Source: Nectonema munidae
Lineage: Eukaryota > Nematomorpha > Nectonematoida > Nectonematidae
NCBI GenBank assembly: GCA_030549495.1
Contig: JAUIRK010000885.1
Location: forward strand, 434,001 to 498,000
Direction of reading: 5' to 3'
Length of the DNA: 64,000 bases
Shown here: positions 14,501 to 25,120 of the stretch, piece by piece
Position numbering within the stretch: position 1 is the stretch's first letter
How the letters are laid out: every line of letters begins with the position of its first letter
The notes under the pieces: generated by a model
Seen by the model: the letters and a program-made list of their open reading frames with translations, nothing else
Database searches by the model: none
Told to the model about the DNA's origin: nothing
Position numbers and translations under genes: made by a program

Positions 14501-17500
14501 AGGAGCTTTACCTACCTGGATTTCATATCTAATAAACATATAACTAGAAAAAAGTTTATCCCTTATGTCGGATCAAGAATGAATCTTATTCGACCAGTAG
14601 CATTGAAGATGATTTCGACTGATGGTAGTATACATAACTTGAAAGATTTACAAACTTTAGACTCATAGTTCAGTTAACCCATTTACGACCAATGTTCCTA
14701 TTTTGGAACATAAGTAATTTCATCTTCGTCTGCTTTTTTCAATGACTTTGAATATAAATCGTCTGCGTTTTTTTTAAATATCGTCTGCTTTGCTTAGTCT
14801 TAAATGGGTTAAATTAATGCTTCCATCCCAAACTTGAAAGATTTAAAAATTTTATTAAAAGAAAAGTCAGATCTTAAGCAGAATATCGGAGGATCAATAA
14901 CTCATTGATTGAACGCTCTTTAAAGAATGTCAACTTGTTCGATAAACGCACTTGTCAATTTTAATTTAATCAATGACGAGGTACATGCATTGCCTTTAAT
15001 TACTACATACATTCGCATAGTGAGATTTCTAATAATAATTAATAAGATTTATGCAAATATGAATAATCGATTTCAAGTAACCTAATTATTATCAACCCTC
15101 ACACTTCGCTTCTGCGTTCTATGCCCTTAAGTCGTATTCCTATTCTATGCATTCCAATTTGTTAGCAATATATTCGCTAAATTAAGATGCCAAATTTGTA
15201 AATAATCCAACGTCCTTAGATCGTAATTTTGTAGGTACTTAGAGTCGTCAGAGTTAAAGTCGAATTGAATGTGATGGGTATTCACTTTAGAACTTATGGT
15301 TAGGCCCAAAGCGATCATTTTTCAAGTTTTTAGCTTGCCTAATATAAAAGTTTTCCCACTTCTGCTCTAAAGTTTGGCCAAGGTGTCGCCCGTTTTGAAT
15401 AGAGGACGACAGGGAAACAAATAAATGTTAAAATAACATAATATATCTATATTTTTAAAATTATTGTCAAAAAAAATTTCTCATTTTAAATAAAATTTTA
15501 CCATACTCCTAATTATTTGCATTAATGTTTTCAGAAGGCAATATAAAAAATTCTATAATTGTTCCAATCCTTTTACTATTGGTCTAACAAATTTTTAAGC
15601 AGGGATGTTCAAAAAATTATAGGTAACATTGAACTACACCACATGCTTAAAGTGTTAGGCCATTTGGACACTTAAACATCATTATCATCTATAATTGTGA
15701 TGTTTAAATTAATTTAACTAAGTCGTTTTGAGAAAACTATGAGATTACCATGAAAGGTAGTCGTGCTCAGTACACAGGCATAAGTCTTGAGAATAGTGGT
15801 GAACATAAAACTTATTGCTATAGCAGTTTGAAAAAGGACTTCTCTGAAAATAAAAATGTTTCACACCCAACAAACATTCCTTTCGTTGTTCTTGCAGACT
15901 CCATAACTTGTAGTCAGAATATAGGCACTTTTTTTCTAGAAAGTAAAAGAAAAAACACCAGAATTTATTACAAATCAAAATTCATCGTAAAATAAATATC
16001 CAGTATACTTCTTATAATTTTTAATGATATCATAGTTTAATAACTAAAACTTTACATATTATGTCATAAATTAATACAAAGTTTCTCCATATTGTAGTTA
16101 TTTTTTTTAACTAAAATATTGTAATGAGAAATTAAGTTAAATTGTAACAAGTAATATTATAATTTTTTTAATCTAATTTTACGATGTAAAAAAGTTTAAT
16201 ATTATTTTGTCAAATATATATTTCAAAATGATATAGTTTTTGGAAAGAAAATGGTCAAAAATTTAAATATTTTATAATTTGACTTATAATTCTAATTATC
16301 AAATCACAAACATAGATAAATATAGGTATAAGTTCAAAAAGGAAATAAAATATGCAAATTGCTCAGGCGTACAAGCTCTTGACTCAAGCAAGATTAAATA
16401 TATAGTAGACTCTCTTGAAACCGGACTTCACGAAAAACCGGAATTTTGTTGTGGTCCCAAAAATGCCCTATGATTGCTGATGAAAACCGGAATACCCAAT
16501 GCCGCAATCCGGTAAAATGATTTGTCTAAAACTTCTAAAATGCTTTCTAAAAAACGGGCTGTTAGTTAAATATTACTAAAATTAAGACTTATTTCTGAGT
16601 TTATTTTTTTTCGTTTATAATGTTTGAATAACCTGAATCCAAGATTTATTTTTTTTTTAATACTTCTATAAAAGATGTAAATATAATTTACATTTAATCA
16701 ACAATCTTTATCAACATAATTAAACAAACTTAAATGATTCAACTAAAATTAATTTTATTTTTGCATGTTTTCAGACAATTGCTTTGAATGTTATTGAAAA
16801 TAATTGTTAATGGTAAGGTAAAATTTTGAATTATTTGAACTTAGCTAAAACTACCTAGCAATTCGCTCGAAGGTTTGGCCATTTGAAGTTGAAAAATGAG
16901 ATTATATTAGACTTTTCCAAAAAGCGGAAAATTTTTGTTCGCCCTAAGGTGTCCGGTTTCGAGAGAGTCTACATATATATAATATAGGATTACCAGATAT
17001 GTCGGTTTTTAAGGACTATCAAAGTTTTATCTCCATTTAATAACGAAATCAAGTGGGATTTATAACATCCCCAATTTTAATTTATCAATCTTATAATTCC
17101 AAAAAATGAGTTTAGAATAATGTATTTAAAGTAACATAAAAATACCTCTTTTACTTTGAAATTATTTTTCATATTAATTATTTTTGTAACTTTTTTCAAG
17201 ACGATTTTTATTGTATTACCGATAAAGCAAAGAAAGGACTTCTTATCTCTTTTTTTAAAAAGTTTTTATTTTTTTAATTTAACAGAATTTTTTTTTAAAG
17301 GTATAAATCTTTGCTAAATTTGACTGAAACAGACAAAGACAAAAGATATTGTATTAAAAAAGCATATCAAGATATATTAAAATGAAAATATGCGATATTC
17401 TATGAATCGGACGTATCAATACTAGAAAATGATGGCATTGAAGAAACTATGAAAAGAAAAAATCAAATGTTAGCACTTTAATATACTCCTTGTTAGCAAA

Positions 17501-20500
17501 TGGACAAGATACATCCATATAAGTGGAAAGAAGTTTCTCTATCTCAACAACATATCGAGAAAAAAATCATCTTTCCATTAACTATAATTATGATAGGGTA
17601 GATGCTGTAAGTTCAAACTTATAAAACAAAATATTTAAAATGATTTTGTTTATTTTTTTTAATAAAATCAATAAATTAAAGTCAATTTTATGCGTGCTAT
17701 ATCGATAACTAACACACTGAAATCGAAAGAAGGTGTGGGAGAAGAGTTTGAAAGATTAAATGATGAAAGCTTAAAAATTTAACGGCGAATGTTTGTATTT
17801 TGGAAATGCGGATAGTTCGTTTAATATTTAATCATTTGCAAAATTAGAAACGAAAAATAGATGAATAAGAAAATGCTCATGAGAAAAAAAGTTAAAAAGG
17901 AATGATGATGAAATAATAATTAAAATTTACGATAAATATTAGACATGTCGACAGAAATAACTTCCCAAGAGGAATAATTCACGTACTTGCCGAATATCAA
18001 AAAGCTTGTTCCATTCTCCCCTGGTTCTGACTCTATCGCGTGCACAGACATCTTTTTCTCACTAAAGCTGAACGTTTGCCAAGAAATACCTTGAGTGAGC
18101 GAGTAAGCAAAAGTGTTTGTTGGATAAAAATTACTGATCGCTATTATAATGCTGCCATAATTAAGCATCAAATAACTGTAAAAACCTTTTAGCGTCTATA
18201 TTCAACAAGAGATAAAAGGTAAGGGAGTGCTAAAAATGTACCAAACATTACATCTCTCCACGTTATGCCGCCATCCGATGAAATGAAAACGAAGAAGTTC
18301 AAATTGAATACAGCTCCTAAATAACCTAACAAAGTAAATGAATACAAGTATGACGAGAATAACAAGGATTAAAATGAACCATTTGAAATAATGACTCCAG
18401 GGACATTTGCATTCGAGTATATGGACGGAGATGGCTTATTGTTTAAATGAAAGCCCATTTTCTGTGAAAGGTGGAGCTCACAGCCCTAAAAACAAATATA
18501 AAAGTAAGAAGACGTGTACCGATATGACTTAGAAAGCATAAACACAATAGCAAGAAAGAAATACCAAAAATATTTCGAACTTAGAAAAATATTAACATTA
18601 TTCGTTGAAATTTTATTGATTCAATTAATTCAGTAGTCGACCAACTATGAATAGAAAGCCACACGAGACTCTTTAGATCTTTTGTCCTTATTAACACTAG
18701 AAATAAATGGAAAAAAAGACATTTTGACTTATATTTACTTTATTTTAATCTCTTTAGCTCTAATTTAAATAAACTGAAACAAAAAGCTATAAAAAATGAT
18801 GTATTAAAACCAATAATAAAGCTTTTTTGTTTATAAAACTAACGTTAAATATAATATTATTGAATTATTAAAAAATTGTAATCTATAAAATACATAATGG
18901 CTAGTGAGATATTTTTACTCTTTATGAAAGATAGTTATGACTGTTCAATCTTAAAATTTTGCCAACCCCTGAACTAGATCATCGCAATGTTTCCCCTAAT
19001 TTTTTTGAACATCCGACCGAAAAAAATGTGTTTGTGGGATACAAATATTATTTTAAACATGTTGTGATGTTGTTCCCTACAAATGCAAATAATATAAATT
19101 TTTTAAAAGAGATGTAAACAATGCAAATAAGTACCGGTAGGTGAAATTTTATTGAAAATAGGTGATTCTTAATTTTTTAATATATGTTTTAACAATCATT
19201 AAGACATATGTAAAATTACATTGATTAAATTGTTTTGGGCCGTTGTCTAATTAATGAGAGTCCTAAATGGCTGGGCGGCATTCGGATGGATAAATTTGAG
19301 CAATTACTTCCAATCTTTATTTTATCATTATGCATTTTCCTTCTTATAAAAATTTGATTTTTCCTACAACAGTTGGAAATATATACTTAAAATTCATGAA
19401 TATATCTTTCTACAGAAAAATAGAATAAGTTTGTTTAATTTTAAAAACATTATCCGAAAAACATGATGCCTTTTTCCATGAGATATCTTTGCGAAACAAA
19501 ATTTTTAACACTTTTTTGATAAAAAACAGGCAATGAAATCAAATGTAAGTTCAAAGTGATTTGGGTTACGCGTTGGTTTCTTTAAAATCTAAAGTAAAGG
19601 GACTTGTAAGAATCATCTCGAGCATACATAGGAGTAATCCTTTTCCAATACTATTTTTAATACAATTCAGGGGCGCACACCGGGGGGGGGGCGGTGAAAT
19701 TTACACATGGATTACGAAACCCTGTCTGAAATAACTAAACGAGAACCATAAATCAGAAAAATTCAAAAAACTTACATTTACTGGACAGTTAAAGGATTGA
19801 TCTGAAGGAACTTTATTTGGAAAAAACTTCAGTTCAGACCAAGTTCTACCTATATCATAAGTAATAACCGACTTAGTTTGATAGAAACTGCCAACTTGAA
19901 TTCGTTGCTCAGCTATATAAACGCCTGGAAGGCTAACTTTTGTTATTTCAACTCTTTTATTCTTAACACTAAATATAAATTTATATTTTTAAAATATAAA
20001 GCGAAACATAACTTGTCGGTACCTGTTATTTTGAAAACTTTCGAAGTAATAATACGATATATTGTCCAACGAAAATATGAAATCCAGATTTTTTCTATCA
20101 GAAATGAAAAGGTTAATGTCAGACTTATTGAGAAATTCAACACACAGCATCAAAAACTCTTCCGTTGAATCTGCAATGTAGTAATTCTAAAGGAAAAACT
20201 ATAAATGATAACATGATGTTAATAATAAATTTCTCCTACTTCAATTTCCATATTTTCGTAGCCTAAAAGAAGTACTTCACTAAATTTACTGGAATTGTAT
20301 GAAACAAATAAGGAAAGCACGGATGCATTATTTGATATTTTGCTTTTCTAAATTTCATAGATAAAATTAATTTACAAATACATAATTCAAATATTTTAAT
20401 AGGACACCATAGCGAATTTTAAAAATTACTGAAATTAGTAGAAACAATTGTACAATTCGCAGAAAAATTCGTTAAAAGAAAATTTGTCAAATACAACTTT

Positions 20501-23500
20501 CCGAAAGACATGTTACGAGGGAAAAAATTTTCTACAAAGCCATATTGCCGGAAAATATTTTTTAAAAGAAAAGTTCAATTTTAAAAAAAAAGCAAGATTA
20601 TTAAAGTTTATTTTTAATTAAAAAATAACAAATTAACCAACTGACTAACTAAGTAGCAAATAAAAAATAATTAACAAAAATTTTAGCCAACTAACTAATA
20701 TAAATATAACTAATGAAATAGATAACTAAAATATCAATAATAACTTCATTCAAATTGTCTGGTGGGTGACAAGTAGAAAGAAACATCATTTCAAACAAAA
20801 ACATGAGGATGCAGATACCAGTACTACTATATTCTATTGTAGAAAAACTGTTCGGTCGAGGGATAAATATTCTTACCACGCTTAGTATTACTTAAAAGTA
20901 TTATAAATATTTAATCTATATCTGGAGAGGTTATTTAAAAGATTTGTGTTATCTTAAGCGGGCCCATCGATAGGGAAGGGCTGAGCGAAAGCAGAGCACG
21001 GCTAAGATCCGTTTACCAGTGCGGCCAGTGAACGGATTTGTACGGGTATAAATTTTAAAAATAGCACAAGAGACGGGTACAGGAGGATATATGCTTTAAT
21101 AAACTATCATAATCTGTTAACAATTTATTACGCTACAACGAGATGTATGGTGAAAGAAAGCTGTGTTGTATTTTGAAAATAGCGGTGTAGTAGATCAGTT
21201 ATAACGCTGAGCATTTAAAAAGAGTGTCCGTGGCTTGAACCCCACCATTCGCGCTATAAAGGATCTACTGTGTATAACTAAAATCGATTAGTCAAATAAA
21301 TTGAATTTAAATTTCTTCAGATTTTCCATTAATATTAGGAATAGAATTGAAGATTGAGAACAAAATAAGCTGAAAAGGATATTGGTTGTAGGCTCAAATG
21401 ACAATATAAAAATGATAAATCACATAGGTTCACAAAAAAATCTAAAAACATAAAGCGTTTTAGGCTCATATAGAAAAGAAAAGCGAGTATGGGGGATTCA
21501 AAAAATATTTAAAAAAAATAGGGAGAACATGGGATGGTTGAAAAAAATATTTAAAAAAATAAGGTGAGTACGGGCGGGCTTGATAAAATTTTAAACGGCT
21601 GGACGCAACTTAGTCAAGAAATCCAACAGTGTCATTGAGAAAACAAAGAGTCAAGAAGAATTCGACTGTTTCGTTAAATACAAGGCTTGAAGGCATGGAA
21701 CGAGATTCTAAAGTCTAGTAAAACCCAACACAATATTGAAGATCGCTTTGATTTGTGTTTTTCTTGAAAGAATAGAACGAAGGCAACTTTCTCTATTAGG
21801 CATTGAAGAATGAATTTTCCTATTGTGATAGAGATCAAATTTTCAGAACTACAGAATCTGGTAATTGACCATGGATGAGATTCCAGATAAAAAGTGTCAT
21901 CGTCAATTGATCAAAAATCATGAATGTAATGGCGTCTGTGTTCTCTTCACTGCACGACAAATGATGTGGTTGATAAAATCTAGTGGACAACGTTTGGTTG
22001 GAGATTCCTTTTTTTCTTATCAAGTTTAGTTTACTCTTGACAGGGGACTATCATTGTTTGGCACGAGTGGCGTATTCAGGACGGGGAGTGGAGGATTGGT
22101 TCATAGCCCCCTGACCATACTTGAAATGAAGTGTCGATATTTTATATTTGTTCACCTTTCAGTTTATATGAAATAGTTATTCTTGTACATAGATATGTGT
22201 TAGCAATTCAATGCAATTTGAATTAGTCTTAAAAGTTTAGCTTCATTAATAATAACCACCTAGTTATGATGTTTATTTTTAAAAGTCCCCACCCTCCCCA
22301 AAAAAATGTATAAAGACCCCATCCCCTTAAAATAAATGTATGAATACGCCACTGTTTGGCGCTCCCTACTTTATTTTGAAAGATTATACACAGGCGTAAT
22401 TAGTAATGCAACGTTTTAAAGTGCAGGGACATTTAGCCGCAATTACTTTTTCAGCTAGGAGCGTCCCTCTTCTCTTTCAATAACTATAGACAGTTTTGAT
22501 ATAGCTTATAATATAGTATATGAGAAATAAATGCATTAGAAAATTATAGGAGTAAGTTTAACCGGTTATCGAACACAGTCGACTTTACAAAAATATGAAT
22601 CATCTGCTTTTATAAATGCTTTTTAATACAAATCTTCTGCTTTACATTAGATATCGTCTGCTTATTCTGGCCAATAACGCGTTAATTTAAAAAAATTTGA
22701 CTCCTCTGCAAAAATTTCAACAATATGCGCTGTTAGACTTTTTGTAGAAATAAAAAAATAAAATCAAAATTCCATTAGTTAGTTATTTTATTAAAAATTA
22801 TTTATTGTTAGTATGAAAGTAAATGAGGGAGCAAAAATATATGCCTCTAGAAAATTAATGTATTTCACAAAAAAATATATTTATTTTACATAAGCCTTGA
22901 CAAAAACAGTAGAAAAGTAGATTATCTTAATATGGAATTCAGTCCAGATTTGTCCATTTATGATGATTTAAAAAGTTGATCGTTAAAAAAAATTGTAAAC
23001 TAAAATATAATTTCATCGCTGATTAAAAGGAAGCAGCTTTCATGGCGGTTAGGAAACAGAGTTTGCACTTTTAAAAGTTAATCTAGTATACTAAGATATA
23101 TATCATACAAAAAATTATATTAGACAAAATATCCTGGAATGAAAGATAATAATTCATTATTATTTTTAGAAACAGATTACAAAAAAAGGAGCAAAGTGGG
23201 CAGTGGAAGACACCCCAAAAAGTATACTGAGATTGTCAGTGAATCAAAAATAAAATACGTCACTTACATGAGTTTTCGAAGCAATGAAAAAACCATTATT
23301 TCTATCAAAGGTATGAACATCATCAATAACAGGTAACAAAGATGAAAAAAAGTCTTGAGTTTTGAAGACAGAAAAGGTACTCAAAAAAGGTTCTATCCGT
23401 GTAACATAAATGACATCTGCATCTTCAAAATATGGCTGCCCCCTTTAGAAATAAAAGACGAGAGTATATATAGTTTATGATATAATTATTAATTTACCAA

Positions 23501-24060
23501 AAAAATGAATTAACATGACAATGAACTTTCTTCCATGTTAATGTAAAATCTTTTGAAAGGTAAATCTTTAAAAAAAGAAAAAATAAATTAGAAAAAATTA
23601 TAAAAAAAATTACGCAGTGATTTTGATCATCAGGATCCATAATCAAAATTATCTCAGGATTTTCTCTATGATACGAAAATACTTTAGGACTTATAGGAGA
23701 TTTAACCATAGTAAAATTCATTCCATTATTTTTCGAATAAAAAATAACATTATTTTTAATGTCTGTTAACACCAACTAAAAGAAATTCAGGTAAAAAATT
23801 ATAAATTTGTTAAGAGATCTTTTTTAAAAATATACATAATTTTTTGCAATTTCATTGTGGTGGATTTGATATATAGAAGCAGATTTATTATCAAATAGCT
23901 TGAAATGTAACTGATTGAAGGTTGAACCACCATTTCGCGAAACATACACAAATGTATCGTTTAACGAATTTGAATCATTTTTAAATAAGAGGAACAAATT
24001 ATTGATATCTTGTCCAATCCAGGAAATATCTACATCCAAAGCATGGTTGTTGAGAGAAGT
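2018..24060 (-). CDS. SORL1: Sortilin-related receptor (SORL1/LR11-like), 23 exons, partial at both ends
   Basis: Type I membrane sorting receptor that in other animals shuttles cargo between trans-Golgi and endosomes. Exons in transcript order: 24060-23836, 23775-23614, 23565-23498, 23442-23268, 20347-20240, 20186-20023, 19968-19776, 18485-18380, 18316-18242, 18185-17931, 15935-15749, 13599-13489, 13437-13355, 12258-12038, 11979-11735, 10455-10227, 8871-8574, 8521-8405, 5416-5103, 4599-4353, 4294-4095, 2306-2207, 2137-2018. All junctions are AG/GT and in phase, giving 1,334 residues. The module order VPS10, 10CC, YWTD, EGF, LDLa is unique to SORL1 and separates it from sortilin and from LDL receptors. 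Missing here: signal/propeptide exon and the FN3, membrane and cytoplasmic parts. Exact ends of the 2018 and 8405 exons are ambiguous by 6 bases. Confidence 0.93.
2688..3285. mobile_element. Fold-back element with TTGATTCC-word arms
   Basis: The left arm (2688-2742) repeats the word TTGATTCC four times with short spacers; the right arm (3243-3275), read on the other strand, carries the same words (CTGATTCCGTTTATTTGATTCC). Inside are two direct copies of a TGGCCT-TTGGCTTATTTA segment (2821-2853 and 3192-3222) and a perfect 22-bp palindrome (3129-3150). No target-site duplication could be fixed. In a SORL1 intron. Class unknown; non-autonomous. Confidence 0.5.
3129..3150. repeat. Perfect 22-bp palindrome
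   Basis: The 22 bases are their own reverse complement, centred on CATG (AGCGATTCACA and its mirror). It lies in the middle of the fold-back element at 2688-3285. Confidence 0.7.
6243..8345 (+). mobile_element. TcMar-Tigger/pogo DNA transposon, decayed
   Basis: Ends CAGTAAAACTC... (6243) and ...GAGTTTTACTG (8345), flanked by TA at 6241-6242 and 8346-8347, the Tigger hallmark. The transposase starts at ATG 6877 with [18 protein letters not shown], the CENP-B/pogo helix-turn-helix opening, and later pieces of the DDE domain show in different frames: [27 protein letters not shown] (7300-7480) and V-K-V-V-F-L-P (near 7590). Several frameshifts and stops: dead. It fills most of the SORL1 intron between exons 8405 and 5416 and is in antisense orientation to the gene. 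Confidence 0.85.
8574..8871 (-). CDS. SORL1: SORL1 exon 17 as seen: end of YWTD propeller plus EGF-like module
   Basis: One 298-nt exon. It opens with the last propeller blade ([13 protein letters not shown]) and runs into an EGF-like module with cysteines in order [30 protein letters not shown]. This matches human SORL1 (R-P-C-S-L-L-C ... C-R-C-P-E-D ... C-D-C-P-Q-G ... N-T-C-V). In LDLR-type receptors this pair controls pH-dependent ligand release. It ends in phase 1, as LDLa-linked exons do. Confidence 0.88.
9436..9976. mobile_element. Long-terminal-inverted-repeat miniature element, copy 1
   Basis: The first ~65 bases and the reverse complement of the last ~65 are almost identical, sharing AAAAACTGGACACTTTAT and GATTTTGCTAACTAGT. 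The interior is AT-rich with no ORF; near its right end is a GC-richer stretch around TTACGGCAGGCAGGTGATAC (9858-9877), probably a piece of another repeat. A related copy with the same arms is at 60571-60987. Non-autonomous; superfamily not recognised. Confidence 0.65.
10227..12258 (-). CDS. SORL1: SORL1 exons 14-16 as seen: YWTD (LDLR class B) propeller
   Basis: Exons 12258-12038, 11979-11735 and 10455-10227 encode about 230 residues of the six-bladed YWTD propeller. Visible are the lead-in L-L-Y-I-S, R-V-C-L-N-G (human R-L-C-L-N-G), H-L-Y-W-I-E-D and [10 protein letters not shown]. The canonical YWTD tetrads are weakly kept (Y-W-I-E, F-F-L-E, V-I-N-Y), so blade edges are diverged, but exon order and spacing follow human SORL1. 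The following exon opens D-W-I-Y-F-K-N-I-Y and completes the propeller. Confidence 0.85.
10770..11292. mobile_element. Possible decayed hAT-type miniature element
   Basis: Left end ATCTGCAAACTATGGCTTGC resembles the CAGGGGTC-GCAAACT-GGCC ends of Charlie-like hAT elements; the right end near 11290 reads CACGGGTTCCTCAAAG on the other strand. No clean target-site duplication. In a SORL1 intron. Confidence 0.3.
12955..13020 (+). repeat. tRNA-like A-box fragment
   Basis: TGGCCTAGCGG at about 12959 matches a tRNA A box, but no B box follows at tRNA distance. Probably a truncated tRNA-derived SINE rather than a gene. Confidence 0.25.
13355..15935 (-). CDS. SORL1: SORL1 exons 11-13 as seen: 10CC cysteine-rich module
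   Basis: Three exons (15935-15749, 13599-13489, 13437-13355) encode about 127 residues of the ten-conserved-cysteine module that follows and stabilises VPS10 propellers. Diagnostic match: Y-S-D-Y-K-L-W-S ... E-C-L-L-G against human E-N-D-Y-K-L-W-S ... E-C-L-L-G. Cysteines follow in the expected rhythm (N-C, L-C-L-C, S-C, K-C-A, E-C-S, K-C-F-S-G, S-C-P). The phase 2 junctions complete a Cys codon (TG|T) and a Gly codon (GG|T), which supports the exon model. Confidence 0.88.
14311..14435 (-). mobile_element. TTAA-flanked miniature element, family A, copy 1
   Basis: Bounded by TTAA at 14311-14314 and 14432-14435. Ends TTAACTCGTTATCGACCA and, from the other side, TTAACCTGTTATCGACCA. The interior carries ATCGTCTG and TGTCTGC words. 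It aligns, in reverse orientation, with copies at 22558-22685 and 36814-36926. TTAA target and CC-type ends suggest piggyBac mobilisation. Confidence 0.7.
14417..14668 (+). CDS. Unidentified short open frame between two miniature elements
   Basis: An 83-codon frame starting within the right end of the family A element and ending 5 bases before the family B element. The peptide ([15 protein letters not shown] ... [13 protein letters not shown]) has balanced composition but I do not recognise it. The segment A-C-T-T-G-A-A-A-G-A-T-T-T just before the family B element recurs just after it (14831-14843). Could be a fragment of a larger transposon; it is unlikely to be a host gene because it lies in a SORL1 intron between mobile elements. 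Confidence 0.2.
   Translation: MVDNRLIMPAFPEQVKVYLSPIPKIKYSRSFTYLDFISNKHITRKKFIPYVGSRMNLIRPVALKMISTDGSIHNLKDLQTLDS
14674..14812 (+). mobile_element. TTAA-flanked miniature element, family B, copy 1
   Basis: Bounded by TTAA at 14674-14677 and 14809-14812. Ends TTAACCCATTTACGACCA / TTAACCCATTTAAGAC. Just inside the left end is a hairpin ATGTTCC-TATTTT-GGAACAT. Three spaced CGTCTGC words lie in the right half. Further copies at 24849-25009 and 44735-44872. Confidence 0.8.
16405..16972. mobile_element. Terminal-inverted-repeat element with GTAGACTCTC ends
   Basis: Left end GTAGACTCTCTTGAAACCGG (16405) and right end, reverse-complemented, GTAGACTCTCTCGAAACCGG (16972): 19 of 20 matching. Flanks are TATA-rich, so a TA-type target is likely. 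A second ACCGGAAT / ATCCGGT pair lies inside. No transposase frame; non-autonomous. Superfamily not recognised. In the SORL1 intron after exon 10. Confidence 0.6.
17300..17640 (+). pseudogene. Possible hAT transposase C-terminal remnant
   Basis: A broken plus-strand frame near 17520-17600 reads [16 protein letters not shown], resembling the E-R-x-F-S-x-x-x-x-x-x-x-x-R-x-x-L-S dimerisation motif of hAT transposases. The match is short and the frame is interrupted, so this is a weak call. Confidence 0.25.
17931..24060 (-). CDS. SORL1: SORL1 exons 1-10 as seen: VPS10 beta-propeller
   Basis: About 510 residues of the luminal VPS10 ten-bladed propeller, which binds peptides and amyloid-type cargo in SORL1. 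Asp-box-like blade motifs are visible: [29 protein letters not shown] and [11 protein letters not shown]. The block N-Y-Y-I-A-D-S aligns with N-E-Y-Y-I-A-D-A in human SORL1, and W-R-D-V-M-F-G with W-R-E-A-L-P-G, which fixed the splice site at 18242/18185. The first exon here starts T-S-L-N-N-H, matching V-S-L-N-D-S-H just after the furin-cleaved propeptide of human SORL1, so one or more upstream exons are missing. Introns range from about 50 bp to 2.9 kb. Confidence 0.9.
21160..21266 (+). repeat. tRNA-derived SINE-like sequence
   Basis: A tRNA-like cloverleaf can be drawn: possible acceptor ends AGCG/CGCT, D-arm region TAGATCAGTTATAACG, and T arm GTGG-CTTGAAC-CCCAC whose loop resembles a B box (GGCTTGAACCC). 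The anticodon arm is poor, so it reads as a SINE head or tRNA pseudogene, not a working tRNA. Confidence 0.4.
22064..22353. mobile_element. hAT-type miniature element with 8-bp duplication
   Basis: Ends AGTGGCGTATTCA on both sides in inverted orientation, flanked by GTTTGGCA (22056-22063) and GTTTGGCG (22354-22361), an 8-bp target duplication with one mismatch. No coding frame. In the long SORL1 intron between exons 23268 and 20347. Confidence 0.7.
22558..22685 (+). mobile_element. TTAA-flanked miniature element, family A, copy 2
   Basis: TTAA at 22558-22561 and 22682-22685; left end TTAACCGGTTATCGAACACA, right end (other strand) TTAACGCGTTATTGGCCA. Contains ATCATCTGC, CTTCTGC and ATCGTCTGC words. 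Confidence 0.75.
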
Positions 24061-24848
24061 CTAAAAAAATATTCAAATGTTAAAAGGATGTGAAAAAAAA
24101 TTATCACTTTAAATCTTCCTAGAAAAGATATCCAAAGACCGTATATATATTTTAGACGAATGGGGTTCTAGGAATATATTTAGAAAAATAATATGGAGAT
24201 GAACAAAAAAATTCGAATGAAAATCCGAAAAATAGAATAGGTAAAAGAGTGTTGACGTTATATGAAACAGTGTTGCAAATCCCTCTCGTTTTTGGTTAAG
24301 CAAATATGGATCATATAGGGCTGTACACAATGGTGTTCCATGGTGCCAGGAGCCCACCCCCACCCCCCTCATTTATGTAACTGTATATTTAGAAAAAGAA
24401 TAAATAAATAACAACAATAAATAAACTAAGGACGCATGGAACTCTTCTGGTAAACATTGTAATGCTATCTTCAATCTTAATATGTATCTTTAGATATACA
24501 TGAATAGGTGAGAGGCTGTTCAAAGAATCTGTTTTCATTTTACTATTTTAATCATGGATAACAACTAATATACTTTTCAGACAAGTCGGAACAAGAAAGT
24601 TGCAAGCTGTACATAATGAAGTAGGAATAATTATGAACTTATTAAACGAAAAAAACAAATGAAATACCAAACATAGGGAGTAGAAAATATCAGTAATATA
24701 CCAAATATTTTCCATAATGGGTAAAACTTATATTAGTTTTCATTATATATGATGTCATCAAGAAAAATTATTAGTTAGTGGTAAACGTAAAATATAGTAT
24801 TTCAAATAGTCAATAATGAAAAAAATATTTAGCAATTTTTTATCTGAT
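24061..24848. other. Region upstream of first recognised SORL1 exon
   Basis: Should hold, or lead to, the SORL1 signal-peptide and propeptide exon. I searched the minus strand for an ATG frame with a hydrophobic leader and a furin site (R-x-K/R-R) ending at a GT donor and found none convincing. Otherwise AT-rich with a C-rich run at 24352-24368. Confidence 0.4.
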
Positions 24849-25009
24849 TTTAACCCATTTACGACCAATGTTCCTATTTTGGAACATAAGTAATTTCATC
24901 TTCGTCTGCTTTTTTTCAATGACTTTGAATATAAATCGTCTGCGTTTTTTTAGATATCGTCTGCGTTTTTTTAGATATCGTCTGCTTTGCTTGCTCTTAA
25001 ATGGGTTAA
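24849..25009 (+). mobile_element. TTAA-flanked miniature element, family B, copy 2
   Basis: Near-identical to copy 1 (14674-14812), with TTAA at 24849-24852 and 25006-25009, but with one extra ATCGTCTGC unit (an internal ~20-bp repeat, TTTTTTTAGATATCGTCTGC twice). Its right TTAA is shared with the next element. Confidence 0.8.
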
Positions 25010-25120
25010 CCCTTTTAGGCACAATGGGTAAAATAAAAATCGTCTGCTTAAGTTAAAACTCATTGAAAAAGGAAGACAATAAATTTTAAAAAACCAATGC
25101 CTAAAAGGGTTGATATTAAA
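25006..25120 (+). mobile_element. Related TTAA miniature element abutting copy 2
   Basis: Starts TTAACCCTTTTAGGCACAAT and ends, on the other strand, AACCCTTTTAGGCATTGGT; contains one ATCGTCTGC. TTAA follows a few bases after its right end (25117-25120). Its ends differ from family B, so it is a sister family. Confidence 0.65.

Noticed and set aside
19670-19692. CAGGGGCGCACACC with a G-run as a hAT element
   Set aside because: Only one end is visible; no partner or target duplication found.
21160-21266. Functional tRNA gene
   Set aside because: Anticodon arm does not fold and acceptor pairing is incomplete.
24109-24372. Minus-strand frame as the SORL1 signal/propeptide exon
   Set aside because: No leader at the start, no furin site, and no GT donor in the phase needed by the 24060 acceptor.
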